From Calidifontibacillus oryziterrae (GTDB lineage Bacteria; Bacillota; Bacilli; Bacillales; Bacillaceae_J), in the NCBI RefSeq assembly GCF_000331575.1, contig NZ_KB223527.1, positions 1,709,842 to 1,773,841 on the forward strand: 64,000 nt of DNA. The letters run 5' to 3'. Made by a program: the position numbers and the translations under genes. The notes under the pieces were generated by a model. That model was not told where the DNA came from and ran no database searches. It saw only the letters and a list, made by a program, of their open reading frames with translations. This document shows, one piece after another, positions 1 to 8,466 of the stretch. The stretch's first letter is position 1. Every line of letters starts with the position of its first letter.

Positions 1-82
1 CCATCTTTTGAAGTTTTTTCCGTCCAACAATTTCTCCTGCACATGCAAACATCTGCATTAGCTTCGCGTGATCCTGTAACAC
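1..82 (-). CDS. ywgA: YwgA family protein, N-terminal part only (runs off the left edge)
   Basis: The reverse strand reads MLQDHAKLMQMFACAGEIVG then RKKLQKM into the edge. This matches what I remember of the N-terminus of YwgA, a conserved Bacillus protein of unknown function that neighbours ywfO in B. subtilis. The GTG at 82 has a good AGGAGTG site eight bases upstream. An in-frame ATG at 103 is possible but has a weak site. Translation upstream of the start stays open and protein-like for about 30 codons before a stop, so a longer start cannot be fully excluded. It lies 190 bases downstream of ywfO on the same strand and is probably co-transcribed. Confidence 0.65.
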   Translation of the reverse strand, partial: MLQDHAKLMQMFACAGEIVGRKKLQKM

Positions 83-272
83 TTTTAGGTCACTCCTATC
101 CATGTTCAATATCTCTTTATATTTGTCATAACATCTCAATATCTGAGTTTTGTGGGGATCAAGGTCACCCTTTAATTCTCGTTTGGCCTACTTTTTCTGG
201 TTTGCGGCAATCATTGCACCTTTTAAATCCCCATTCAACCTACTTTTCTCAACAGTGTCGTGTCGATTCCTT

Positions 273-1568
273 CTAGCCATGCAATATCTCTTTAATCCTT
301 TTTTTAACATCACTATTGTCCGGAAGGTCTTCAATTAAATCAAGCGGATAGTAAAGCTTATGATCTGTTCTTTTTTTACCAGAAATAGACTCAACAATCT
401 CAGATTCTCTTGATAACTCTCGTAACTCTCCATTCGACATTAATAAATATATAGGAATCCGTTCTCCCTCTTCACCGGGCCTATAAAAATCATATGGTAA
501 ATCGGATGATGAATCGACCTCTAAATAATAATTTGTGTCGATTCCAGCTTTTTGAAAAAGATTTATTAATTCCACTAATTGCAGGTAGCTTGTATTTGGA
601 TTGAATTCTATATATTTAAACAGTTTGCGATTAATAAAACGAGTACATAAGTCTCGTAGGATTGAATCCTTCTCATTCATCCAAGCCTGAAAATAATACA
701 TCATTACGGATTCATCCAATGACAAGTAATCTTTTAGGCTAACATCACTTTTAAATAACGAAAAAAAGTGTGTAGGTTGTTGCGCAAATTCATAACCAGC
801 CTCATAAATTTCCTTTGCACGGTGAAGAATTTTTGAAAGAATAACCTCAGCACTTCTTGTAACTGGATGAAAATATACTTGCCAATACATTTGGTAGCGG
901 CTCATAATATAATCTTCAACCGCGTGCATCCCACTTTTCTTAATAACGACCTGATCTTCGGTCGGTCGCATCACTCGAAGAATACGTTCCATATCAAAAT
1001 GGCCATAGCTGACACCTGTATAAAATGCATCACGTTGCAAATAATCCATCCGGTCGGCATCAATTTGGCTAGAAATCAAGCTGACTACGAGTTTATTTTC
1101 ATATGTTTTTGCAATTACTTCGGCAACCTTTTTCGGAAAATCCTCACTTACACGGCGCAATACCTTATTAATTTCCGTATCGCCAACAATAATGGCTCTT
1201 GTCCACTCTTCATGGTCAAGCTTAAAAACCTTTTCAAATGAATGAGAAAAAGGCCCATGACCGACATCGTGCAATAGCGCAGCTGAAAGTGAAAGCAAAC
1301 GTTCGTTATTATCCCAATGCTCCCTGCCTTGGAAATTTTCAATAATTCTGCGTATTACCTCGTATACCCCAAGAGAATGGTTAAAACGGCTATGTTCCGC
1401 ACCATGAAATGTAAAAAATGACGTACCAAGCTGACGAATTCGCCGCAGCCTTTGAAATTCTGCTGTTCCTATGAGGTCCCATATTAATCTATCCCGTACA
1501 TGCACGTAGCGATGCACCGGGTCTTTAAAAACCTTCTCTTCCTCCAGCTGTTCATTTATGTAGGTCAT
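273..1568 (-). CDS. ywfO: HD-domain phosphohydrolase, YwfO family
   Basis: Predicted metal-dependent HD-superfamily phosphohydrolase of the dGTPase/SAMHD1-like branch, cytoplasmic, 431 residues. The HD signature is visible: RFNH around residues 61-64, then LLHDVGHGPFSHS with the HD pair near 100-101, and the later QIDADRMDYL segment typical of this branch. The ATG at 1568 is preferred because AAAGGAGGACC lies just before it; an upstream ATG at 1586 sits inside that ribosome site. B. subtilis YwfO is the likely orthologue, and ywgA and rsfA nearby support this. The substrate, a dNTP or another nucleotide, cannot be decided from sequence. Confidence 0.88.
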   Translation of the reverse strand: MTYINEQLEEEKVFKDPVHRYVHVRDRLIWDLIGTAEFQRLRRIRQLGTSFFTFHGAEHSRFNHSLGVYEVIRRIIENFQGREHWDNNERLLSLSAALLHDVGHGPFSHSFEKVFKLDHEEWTRAIIVGDTEINKVLRRVSEDFPKKVAEVIAKTYENKLVVSLISSQIDADRMDYLQRDAFYTGVSYGHFDMERILRVMRPTEDQVVIKKSGMHAVEDYIMSRYQMYWQVYFHPVTRSAEVILSKILHRAKEIYEAGYEFAQQPTHFFSLFKSDVSLKDYLSLDESVMMYYFQAWMNEKDSILRDLCTRFINRKLFKYIEFNPNTSYLQLVELINLFQKAGIDTNYYLEVDSSSDLPYDFYRPGEEGERIPIYLLMSNGELRELSRESEIVESISGKKRTDHKLYYPLDLIEDLPDNSDVKKRIKEILHG

Positions 1569-1880
1569 GAAAGGTCCTCCTTTCATCCTTCACTATATTT
1601 TACTATCTTAATTTGGTTATTGTTTTTTTAGATGTTAGTTTAATTCAGTAACCATTTTATATAGATAAATTGGTGTTCTTCTACTATAAACAGGAATGAT
1701 ACCATAAGTCATAAGTATAATAGGCATCTTCATTTAACACTTTAGATAAGCCATTTTCACTAAGCCACTTTTTTAACTTTGGGGAATTTTGTATGTTTAT
1801 TGTAATTATTGTTCTTTGTTTTGTCTTTGTGTCCTTCTAAATTATACATCCGAACATCGCAACAAAAAACAAATTTTTTG
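1569..1880. other. Intergenic region upstream of ywfO
   Basis: AT-rich stretch of about 310 bases between the ywfO start and the first dispersed repeat copy. I see no convincing coding frame, RNA gene or hairpin with a U-run. It must hold the ywfO promoter unless ywfO is transcribed from further upstream. Confidence 0.4.
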
Positions 1881-1942
1881 GGTGCCAGGGCGGTGTCCAT
1901 AGAGGTAGCCATAGACGGTGCCACCAAGGTTCCTGACCCCGG
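1881..1942 (+). repeat. Dispersed modular repeat, copy A
   Basis: Built as GGTGCCAGGG, then about 12-base units of the type GGTGTCCATAGA, then GGTGCCACCAA, then GGTTCCTGACCCCGG. This copy has two internal units. Three more copies occur in the window (2425, 22509 on the reverse strand, 24710). All are intergenic and share the ends but differ in the number and bases of the internal unit. It may belong to the broad class of short palindromic REP-like repeats; the outer arms pair only imperfectly. Confidence 0.85.
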
Positions 1943-1958
1943 CAAAATTTGGTAATCG

Positions 1959-2183
1959 TTACTTGAGTTTCTTTTCTAATTTCTCAATAAGCTCGTCCTC
2001 TGACGGCGCTGATATAGGACGATTATTTAGAAAGGCGAATGATTTTTTGCGGCCAGGCCCACAATATGATTGACAGCCAATAACAATGGTTGCGTCTGGA
2101 TCTAGCTTTTTTAACCTTGGTACTAATGTCTTTATATTTGTAGCTTGGCAATCATCACATATCCGAAACTCATTCTTCGCCAT
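1959..2183 (-). CDS. DUF1450 (YuzB-type) small cysteine protein
   Basis: 74-residue cytoplasmic protein of unknown function. It has two cysteine pairs, CDDC near the N-terminus and CQSYC in the middle, followed by [16 protein letters not shown]. This pattern is typical of the DUF1450/YuzB family. The ATG at 2183 ([12 protein letters not shown]) is chosen because AGGTGG lies five bases before it; the in-frame GTG at 2192 is too close to that site. It is flanked on both sides by copies of the dispersed modular repeat. The cysteines suggest a metal or redox role, but no function is assigned. Confidence 0.78.
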   Translation of the reverse strand: MAKNEFRICDDCQATNIKTLVPRLKKLDPDATIVIGCQSYCGPGRKKSFAFLNNRPISAPSEDELIEKLEKKLK

Positions 2184-2642
2184 AACGCCCACCTGCCTTC
2201 CAATCCATGACTAATTATAAGAAAGGTATTTAACCGTATTTTCACATTACTAAAGTAACCTCACATGCTCCCTCGCCTCTTCACCAACAAACTAACGGTG
2301 TAATGAAGTTTCTTTCGTACTGGCTTGAAGCTAACCTATCAGTCCATTTATATAACGGTATTTACAACCTCAAATTTCACTTTATCACTTCCGCCTATTT
2401 GTATCAACAGAAGATGACAAGCAAGGTGCCAGGGCGGTATCCATAGCGGTGTCCATAGCGGTAGCCATAGAGGGTGCCACCAAGGTTCCTGACCCCGGTA
2501 ATATTTGGAAATTGGTGCTATCCTCTATCACACTCTTATTTTATGTATAAATAATTTCGTTCTTGGTCATCCTGTTAGTAACAGAAATTTTATATTTCAT
2601 TCTACTTTATTACTAGAAAAATAACTAAGGAGTGTAAAAAGC
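2184..2642. other. Intergenic region between DUF1450 gene and rsfA
   Basis: About 460 bases of divergent intergenic DNA. Apart from repeat copy B at 2425-2498 I see no gene. RsfA genes are normally transcribed in the forespore, so a sigma-F type promoter is expected just upstream of 2643, but I could not identify one with confidence. Confidence 0.4.
2425..2498 (+). repeat. Dispersed modular repeat, copy B (longest)
   Basis: Same ends as copy A (GGTGCCAGGG and GGTTCCTGACCCCGG) but with three internal CCATAG-containing units instead of two. Copies A and B share the extra GGTGCCACCAA module that copies C and D lack, so they form a subfamily. Confidence 0.85.
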
Positions 2643-3332
2643 ATGAGCATGATTCAAAGACAAGATGCATGGTCTGAAGAGGATGATCTATTGTTAGCGG
2701 AAACCGTGCTCCGTCATATTCGTGAAGGGAGCACGCAACTTAATGCATTTGAGGAGGTAGGTGATAAACTCAACCGCACTTCAGCTGCCTGTGGTTTCCG
2801 TTGGAACGCAGTTGTTAGACAGGATTACATAAAAGCTATTGATTTAGCAAAAAAACAACGGAAACAACGACAAAGGGCATTAGGGCAAAAAACAAAACCA
2901 TTATACACACCGCCAGTCCCAACGTTAACGTTTGAGGCAGGTGAGGAATTTATTGTTCAAAAAGATAATCCTAATCAAGAAAACACTCACCCTGTGCGGT
3001 CGACTATAAAAAATCAAAGTGGTTCTCTAACAATTGACGACGTTATCCAGTTTTTAAGAAGCTTTGGAATGAATAATCAAGAGTCGACTAGTGTTCAATT
3101 CGAAAATGATAGATTGAAAAAGGAGAACAAAGAGTTAAGTGAGGAAATCGAGGCTCTTAAAAAGAAGGTTGAGCAAACCGAAAAAGAATATGAGCTTGTT
3201 CAAGAGGATTATCAGGCACTGATTAAAATTATGGATAGAGCTCGTAAGTTAGTTTTATTTGAGGATGAGGAAAAACCGTCAAATACATTTAAAATGGATA
3301 AAAACGGTAACTTGGAGCGAATCGCAAAATAA
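2643..3332 (+). CDS. rsfA: RsfA-type forespore transcription factor
   Basis: DNA-binding regulator of the RsfA family, which adjusts sigma-F dependent genes in the forespore. The 229-residue protein has an N-terminal Myb/SANT-like region: [20 protein letters not shown], then the [12 protein letters not shown] and [11 protein letters not shown] segments, covering about residues 5-65. A basic stretch follows, then a polar linker, then a strong heptad coiled coil at about residues 155-205 that probably dimerises the protein. The ATG at 2643 has AAGGAG about nine bases upstream. It sits in the same ywfO-rsfA-lipL-pta order as in B. subtilis. Family known; target genes here inferred. Confidence 0.88.
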   Translation: MSMIQRQDAWSEEDDLLLAETVLRHIREGSTQLNAFEEVGDKLNRTSAACGFRWNAVVRQDYIKAIDLAKKQRKQRQRALGQKTKPLYTPPVPTLTFEAGEEFIVQKDNPNQENTHPVRSTIKNQSGSLTIDDVIQFLRSFGMNNQESTSVQFENDRLKKENKELSEEIEALKKKVEQTEKEYELVQEDYQALIKIMDRARKLVLFEDEEKPSNTFKMDKNGNLERIAK

Positions 3333-3775
3333 ATAAATTCGTTCAATCTAGTTTTTAGTTTAAATTTTCGGATTTTTGGACAAAATTAGTTACAAAATTA
3401 GTTGCTAAATATAATATGATATTCATTCGTTCGAGCAACGTGCAAACGAGATTTGGACACAATACAATATATTATATTGTTTGAACTACGAGTTTTTTGG
3501 AATTGAACTTCCAGCTATCAGCATATACAAACTCATAGTTCATGTAAACTAGCGATATAAAAAAATAGCGAAGCCTATTCGTGCGCTTCGCTTTTTCTAT
3601 TTAATCATTAAAGTAATCAAAAGCATTATCACGATTATCGAGCATGCCCTATACCTATTTTTTAAAAATCTACTCCTGCAGACGCCTATTTTCTACTCAT
3701 GCTATAATTATTAAAATTATTATAAAAAATCCCAAAACTTTATTCACACTAACATAATAGGAATGGAGATAAACA
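3333..3775. other. Intergenic region between rsfA and lipL
   Basis: 440 bases, AT-rich. It contains a hairpin with a U-run at 3567-3597, described separately, and a TATAAT at 3703-3708 that may be the -10 box of lipL, although no good -35 box is placed before it. No coding frame is supported. Confidence 0.4.
3564..3598 (+). terminator. Intrinsic terminator downstream of rsfA
   Basis: An eight-base stem AGCGAAGC / GCTTCGCT with a ten-base loop, followed by TTTT and preceded by an A-run. It lies about 230 bases beyond the rsfA stop, so it either ends a long 3' untranslated region or a separate short transcript. Confidence 0.7.
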
Positions 3776-4621
3776 ATGATGGTTTCCGCAAGTTCACTAT
3801 TACAACAAAAGGTTTGGCGGTATATTGATCATTCAAAGGTTGGCCTAACTTTTAGTGCTTTACAGTCGTTTGCATATGATGATACGTTTTGCGCCTCGGT
3901 TGGAGGCGGGGAATCAGATCCAATTTTTCGGTCATGGGTTCATGCGCCAACCATTGTTTTAGGAATTCAAGATGGGAAGCTTCCATTTCTACAAGAAGGT
4001 ATCGCTTTTCTAAAAGAACATAACTATGAAATCATTATTCGAAATTCGGGCGGTCTTGCTGTTGTACTTGATGAAGGCATTTTAAACCTTTCCTTAATTC
4101 TTCCAGAAGGAAAGGGAATTGATATCAACAGTGGCTACCAGGCAATGTGGAATTTAATTCAACTAATGCTAGCAAGGTACCGAGTTCCAATCGAAGCAAA
4201 AGAAATAATTGGCTCTTATTGTCCTGGAAGCTTTGATTTAAGTATTAACAATCAAAAATTTGCGGGTATCTCACAACGAAGACTTCGCAACGGTGTTGCC
4301 GTGCAAATTTATATATGTGTAACAGGTAGTGGAAGTAAACGCGCGGAGTATATTCGAGAGTTTTATAATATATCATTACAAAACGAACATACTAAAATGG
4401 TTTATCCAAAGATTGTCCCAAGCACGATGGCTTCTTTGGCAGAGCTACTCAATGTGAATCTCTCAATCAGTGAAGTAATAACATTAGTATTGGATGCGTT
4501 AAAGAAGCTAGGATCATTAATCATCCCTACTGAGAAATTAACTGAAAATGAACAAGCTCTTTTCACATTCAATTATAATCGTATTCTAAAGCGAAACCAT
4601 GTCATTCATTCTAATAAATAA
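3776..4621 (+). CDS. lipL: Octanoyl-[GcvH]:protein N-octanoyltransferase LipL
   Basis: Amidotransferase that moves octanoyl groups from GcvH to the E2 subunits of dehydrogenase complexes during lipoic acid synthesis. The 281-residue protein has the BPL/LplA/LipB fold signatures: IIIRNSGGLAVVLDEGILNLS around residues 86-106 and GSYCPGSFDLSI with the predicted catalytic Cys149, matching the position known for B. subtilis LipL. QKFAGISQRR follows. The first of two adjacent ATGs has GGAG seven bases upstream. It lies upstream of a convergent pta, as expected for the ywfL locus. A generic lipoate ligase is less likely because of the PGS cysteine motif. Confidence 0.9.
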   Translation: MMVSASSLLQQKVWRYIDHSKVGLTFSALQSFAYDDTFCASVGGGESDPIFRSWVHAPTIVLGIQDGKLPFLQEGIAFLKEHNYEIIIRNSGGLAVVLDEGILNLSLILPEGKGIDINSGYQAMWNLIQLMLARYRVPIEAKEIIGSYCPGSFDLSINNQKFAGISQRRLRNGVAVQIYICVTGSGSKRAEYIREFYNISLQNEHTKMVYPKIVPSTMASLAELLNVNLSISEVITLVLDALKKLGSLIIPTEKLTENEQALFTFNYNRILKRNHVIHSNK

Positions 4622-5020
4622 AAGGAAGTAACACTTAATTCTTTCTTAAATGCACCATTTTGCTGACGAACATAGCCTGTATTTATAAAAACAGACCAAA
4701 TGCAAAAAGAAAAATCGAATACACCTTCAATAACTTCCTAAATGACCAGCTAAATCGTATGATAAAACATGGCTGATATTTATTAAAGGACATAGGATCC
4801 GTTATTCTCCGCATAAAAGCTTATTAGCTGATTTAGTGGACACACGTTCCGTTATTCGATTGTGTAGGAGTCTTTTTCTTATGATTTTTGGCAAATAACG
4901 GATCTGTTGTCCGCAAAAATTACTTTTACTATAGGTTTTTGTAAAATAACGGATCTGTTGTCCATATGACAATCATTCACTATTATTTTGAGCATTTTTA
5001 GTTTTTTTATGCCTTTTCTT
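4622..5020. other. Intergenic region with inverted 19-bp elements
   Basis: No gene is supported here. The region carries four copies of a GGACA-N4-GATCCGTTATT-like element, two in each orientation, described separately. It then runs into the tandem array at the 3' end of pta. Confidence 0.5.
4788..4963. repeat. Four-copy inverted 19-bp element cluster
   Basis: Forward copies at 4788-4806 and 4838-4856 read GGACA...TCCGTTATT. Reverse copies at 4894-4912 and 4945-4963 read AATAACGGATCTGTTGTCC and are identical to each other. The cluster is therefore a head-to-head array of two plus two. In RNA the forward and reverse copies could pair. Similar CCGTTATT/GGACAACAG strings are, from memory, common between genes in some Bacilli, but that was not checked. 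Confidence 0.7.
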
Positions 5021-5280
5021 ACAACGCTTGTATTTTAAAGCTAAGCATCCAACCGAATAGTAAGTCCTTTTTTTGCGGAATCTTACGACAGTTGCATCTT
5101 TAAACGCTAAGCATCCGACCTAATTGTTAGTGCCTCTTTTTGCATTACTTTACAACAGTTAAATCTTTAACGCTAAGTATCGAACCGAATAGTTTATCCT
5201 TCTTTTTGCATTACCTTACAACATTTAAATCTTTAACGCTAAGTATCCAACCTAAATCGTTAGTATTTTCCCACTTTTTT
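5021..5280. repeat. Tandem array of four ~65-bp units abutting the pta stop
   Basis: Units begin at 5021, 5085, 5152 and 5218 (spacings 64, 67, 66 and 63). Each starts ACAAC or ACGAC and carries CTTTAACGCTAAGYATC and CTTTTTGCATTAC-type segments. The array ends exactly at the pta stop codon, and the start of each unit resembles the last codons of pta (ACAAYGCTTG). Units are about 75-85 percent alike by eye. Confidence 0.85.
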
Positions 5281-6250
5281 ACAATGCTTGCAACGCTGTT
5301 ATTAATGCAAGATTATAAACATCATCCGTATTGCAGCCGCGTGATAAATCATTAACTGGTCGATTTAAGCCTTGGAGAATAGGTCCTACTGCTGCAAATC
5401 CCCCTAAGCGTTGTGTGATTTTATATCCAATATTTCCAGCATCCAAATTTGGAAATACAAATACTCTCGCATTGCCCTGAATTACGGAATCTGGTGCCTT
5501 TTTCTCGGCAACAGTTGGTACGAACGCTGCATCAAATTGAAACTCTCCGTCAATTACTAAATCCGGATATTGTTGTTTTGCAATTTTTACTGCCTCAGCA
5601 ACCTTTTCCGTTTCAGGTGTATCTGCTGATCCTTTAGTCGAAAAACTTAACATGGCTACTCGCGGTTCAATGTCAAATAACTTTGCTGACTCTGCACTAA
5701 CCTTTGCAATTTCTGCTAAATCCTGACTATCTGGCGCAACGTTAATCGCACAGTCAGCAAAAATATATTTTTCATTCCCTCGAGTCATAACAAACATCCC
5801 CGATGTTTTTCGGATACCCGATTTTGTTTTAATTATTTGGAGCGCAGGTCTAACGGTATCTGCAGTTGAATGGATTGCACCACTTACTAAACCATCAGCT
5901 TTTTTTGCATAGACAAGCATAGTCCCAAAGTAATTTTCATCCTTAATAATTTTTCTCGCATCATCTTCAGTTGCTTTTCCTTTGCGGCGCTCCACAAAAG
6001 CAGACACAAGCAAATCTTGCTCATCGTATGTTTCCGGATCATACACCTCAACGTCGTCTAACGATACGTTTAGCAATCGAGCTCTAGCTTCAACTTCTTT
6101 TCGATTCCCAATCACAATCGGATTTACAACATTGTCCTTTACTAAACGGCTAACTGCCGTTAAAATTCGTTCGTCTGTTCCTTCGGGAAACACAATTGAC
6201 TTTTTTGCTGACTTTACCTTCTCTTTAATACTAGAAAAAAGTTCATTCAC
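5279..6250 (-). CDS. pta: Phosphate acetyltransferase
   Basis: Converts acetyl-CoA and phosphate to acetyl phosphate and CoA in the cytoplasm, the first step of overflow acetate production with AckA. At 323 residues it is the short class I form without the N-terminal regulatory domain. Family motifs are clear: IVFPEGTDERIL at the start, GLVSGAIHSTADTVRPALQI in the middle, and near the C-terminus NLDAGNIGYKITQRLGG and GLNRPVNDLSRGC. The start is the GTG at 6250, with AGGAGG nine bases before it. Its 3' end abuts a tandem array. Its promoter region, shared with divergent hemQ, contains another array. Confidence 0.95.
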   Translation of the reverse strand: MNELFSSIKEKVKSAKKSIVFPEGTDERILTAVSRLVKDNVVNPIVIGNRKEVEARARLLNVSLDDVEVYDPETYDEQDLLVSAFVERRKGKATEDDARKIIKDENYFGTMLVYAKKADGLVSGAIHSTADTVRPALQIIKTKSGIRKTSGMFVMTRGNEKYIFADCAINVAPDSQDLAEIAKVSAESAKLFDIEPRVAMLSFSTKGSADTPETEKVAEAVKIAKQQYPDLVIDGEFQFDAAFVPTVAEKKAPDSVIQGNARVFVFPNLDAGNIGYKITQRLGGFAAVGPILQGLNRPVNDLSRGCNTDDVYNLALITALQAL

Positions 6251-6833
6251 AGTTGTCGACCTCCTAGTTGTGTTTCAACTCAAAATTCTTGATGATTTAT
6301 TTTTCCCTGAAACTAAGCAAAAAAATCCCTTGTTGGTCTACTCATAACTAAAAAGTCATGAGATTTCTGCAATAAAGAAGCAACCTTAATATACTGCGTA
6401 TTAAAGAAATAAACTCGATGGTGATTTCCCACAGGAGCAACTGTAATAAACTCCGTATTAAAGATTAAACTCGATGGTGACATCCCACAGGAGCAACTGT
6501 AATAAACTCCGTATTAAAGATTAAACTCGATGGTGACATCCCACAGGAGCAACTGTAATAAACTCCGTATTAAAGTTGAGGATGTTTTGGACCTCGCACG
6601 ACTTAAACACGAGTATTGTCGCTAGAATAATAAATATAAATTCGCCAGGATATGCTGCAATTATTAGTTTAATACCACGCCAATGGTGGTGAAGAGCATA
6701 AAACTTTCCTATCTGGAAATCTATGTTATATTAGTAAATGACATGTACATACTGAAAATAGGTTTAACTAAGACGAGCAATAACAGTTAGACAATGATGT
6801 ACAAAAATATAAAAATTAAAGGGGTCGAAATAT
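6251..6833. other. Divergent pta-hemQ regulatory region
   Basis: 583 bases between the pta and hemQ starts. It contains the 56-bp array (6361-6575) and then AT-rich DNA that must carry the hemQ promoter. A TATATT near 6727 is a possible -10 box. I found no clear catabolite-response element by eye. Confidence 0.45.
6376..6575. repeat. Tandem array of 56-bp units (three full copies plus a decayed half)
   Basis: Full units start at 6411, 6467 and 6523, exactly 56 bases apart, each reading AAACTCGATGGTGA then CCCACAGGAGCAACTG and TAATAAACTCCGTATTAAAG. The units are nearly identical. A degraded half unit precedes them (about 6376-6410). There are no spacers, so it is not a CRISPR. It lies between two divergently transcribed metabolic genes. 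Confidence 0.9.
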
Positions 6834-7577
6834 ATGAGCGAAGCAGCAAAAACACTAGATGGATGGTACAGCTTACATGATTTTCGTACCGTAGATTGGG
6901 CAGCCTGGAAAACTCTTTCAAGCGACGAGCGCTATACAGCTATTGCAGAATTTCAGGCATTTCTAGAGAAATTAGTGGAAACTGAAAACGAGAAAAAAGG
7001 TAGCCATGCACTATATACAATTGTTGGTCAAAAGGCTGATTTTATGCTAATGATCCTTCGCCCAACAATGGAGGAACTAAACGAGTTGGAAACTACTTTT
7101 AATAAAATGAAGTTTGCTGAATTTTTAATTCCTGCACATTCTTATGTATCTGTTGTGGAATTAAGCAACTATTTGCCTTCTGACCAGGATCCATATCAAA
7201 GCCCTGAAGTCCAAGCAAGATTATATCCAATCTTGCCTAAATCAAAGCATGTTTGCTTCTATCCGATGGACAAGCGACGCAACGGAAATGACAACTGGTA
7301 TATGCTTCCTATGAAACAACGCAGTGAGTTAATGCGCTCTCACGGAATGATTGGACGTAATTATGCCGGTAAGGTAAAACAAATCATAACAGGTTCCGTT
7401 GGTTTTGACGATTGGGAATGGGGCGTAACATTATTTTCAGACGATGTCCTTCAATTTAAGAAGCTTGTATATGAAATGAGATTTGATGAAGTAAGTGCGC
7501 GTTATGGTGAATTTGGATCTTTCTTTGTTGGAAATATTTTAAAGCAGGAAGATGTAGTGAAATTCCTTCACGTTTAA
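6834..7577 (+). CDS. hemQ: Coproheme decarboxylase HemQ (chlorite dismutase family)
   Basis: Last enzyme of the Gram-positive coproporphyrin-dependent haem pathway; it decarboxylates two propionates of coproheme III with peroxide. The 247-residue protein begins [20 protein letters not shown], standard for Bacillus HemQ. The catalytic tyrosine is Tyr143 in FYPMDKRR with Lys147 beside it, and the proximal haem ligand is His170 in [11 protein letters not shown]. These fall within two residues of the positions known for the Geobacillus enzyme. The ATG has an AGGGG site. It is transcribed away from pta, as ywfI is in B. subtilis. Confidence 0.95.
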   Translation: MSEAAKTLDGWYSLHDFRTVDWAAWKTLSSDERYTAIAEFQAFLEKLVETENEKKGSHALYTIVGQKADFMLMILRPTMEELNELETTFNKMKFAEFLIPAHSYVSVVELSNYLPSDQDPYQSPEVQARLYPILPKSKHVCFYPMDKRRNGNDNWYMLPMKQRSELMRSHGMIGRNYAGKVKQIITGSVGFDDWEWGVTLFSDDVLQFKKLVYEMRFDEVSARYGEFGSFFVGNILKQEDVVKFLHV

Positions 7578-7937
7578 AAGCGACTTCTTTTTCGGCAAAC
7601 GTGTTATTTAAGGCAATTTAAGCTATTAATGAAAAATAAGTGTTTAATTACCGCTGTATAAGTTTTTTAGCATATATATAAGTGTTTAATTACTTCAATA
7701 TAAAAAGAAACTTCCTGACGTTTAGCAGGAAGTTTTTATTTTTTCATCACAAACTGGGGGTTCTTTATCATAAAAGTCTATTCACCCTCATAAAAATTTA
7801 ATATAATCTGCCCCAATGTTAACCGCAAATATTCATAAATCATATAAAAGCCATTTCTAAAATCTTATAAAATGAGTCACCATTTTCTACACCTGCAATA
7901 TGTTAGTAGGGTAAACGTCTTTAAGCGAGGTGAGATA
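7578..7937. other. Intergenic region between hemQ and cwlJ
   Basis: Holds the hemQ terminator. Two imperfect copies of AAGTGTTTAATTAC lie just before it (near 7638 and 7679). The rest is AT-rich sequence where a sporulation promoter for cwlJ is expected but could not be pinned down. Confidence 0.4.
7708..7746 (+). terminator. Intrinsic terminator of hemQ
   Basis: Stem AACTTCCTG / CAGGAAGTT with a short loop followed by TTTTATTTTTT. Confidence 0.88.
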
Positions 7938-8363
7938 ATGGCAGTTGTTAAACATACAGAAGAAGATGTAAGACTTCTAGCACGATTAATGCGAGCTGAG
8001 GCAGAAGGTGATGGAAAACTTGGAATGTTAATGGTTGGCAATGTTGGTGTTAACCGTGTGATCGGGGATTGCCTTGATTTTAAACAAATCAGAACTTTAC
8101 GAGACATGGTTTTCCAAAAACCTGGAGGCTATGAAGCGGTTGATAAACCTTATTTTTATCAACGTGCACGTGAACAGGACATTAGGCTTGCGCGTCAAGT
8201 TATAAGAGGTTGGAAGTATCACCCTGCTACTTATTCACTTTGGTTTTTCAGACCTGAAGGGGAGTGCCCCGCACAATGGTTTAATCAGTGGAACACAGGG
8301 CGATTTAAAGCACATTGCTTTTATACTCCTGACCGTGCAGATTGCCCACAAGTGTTTTTTTAA
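7938..8363 (+). CDS. cwlJ: Spore cortex-lytic cell wall hydrolase CwlJ
   Basis: SleB-family hydrolase held in the spore coat that degrades cortex peptidoglycan on germination, notably in response to calcium-dipicolinate. The 141-residue protein is almost exactly the length of B. subtilis CwlJ. It shows the family pattern: LLARLMRAEAEGDGKLGMLMVGNVGVNRV with the predicted catalytic Glu, then PGGYEAV and the FFRPEGECPAQWFNQWNTGRF segment. The ATG at 7938 has GAGGTG five bases before it, so the longer upstream frame is not used. No signal peptide, as expected. It is followed by gerQ, whose product is needed to place CwlJ in the coat. Confidence 0.93.
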   Translation: MAVVKHTEEDVRLLARLMRAEAEGDGKLGMLMVGNVGVNRVIGDCLDFKQIRTLRDMVFQKPGGYEAVDKPYFYQRAREQDIRLARQVIRGWKYHPATYSLWFFRPEGECPAQWFNQWNTGRFKAHCFYTPDRADCPQVFF

Positions 8364-8466
8364 ATCAGGCTGAGCAGTTTGTATTACAGTTTTATTCAGT
8401 CATTATTTTTATATAGTGATGAATATCAAAAGGTTGTCCCTATCATCTATTCGAGGAGGAAGTAAA

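Noticed and set aside
1568-1586. Upstream ATG start of ywfO at 1586
   Set aside because: This ATG lies within the Shine-Dalgarno sequence of the ATG at 1568.
6251-6410. Catabolite-response element upstream of pta
   Set aside because: Expected from B. subtilis pta, but no acceptable match to the cre consensus could be found by eye.
6376-6575. Regularly spaced repeats that might suggest a CRISPR array
   Set aside because: Units follow each other with no unique spacers, and no cas genes are in the window; the same holds for the arrays at 5021, 9132 and 32226.
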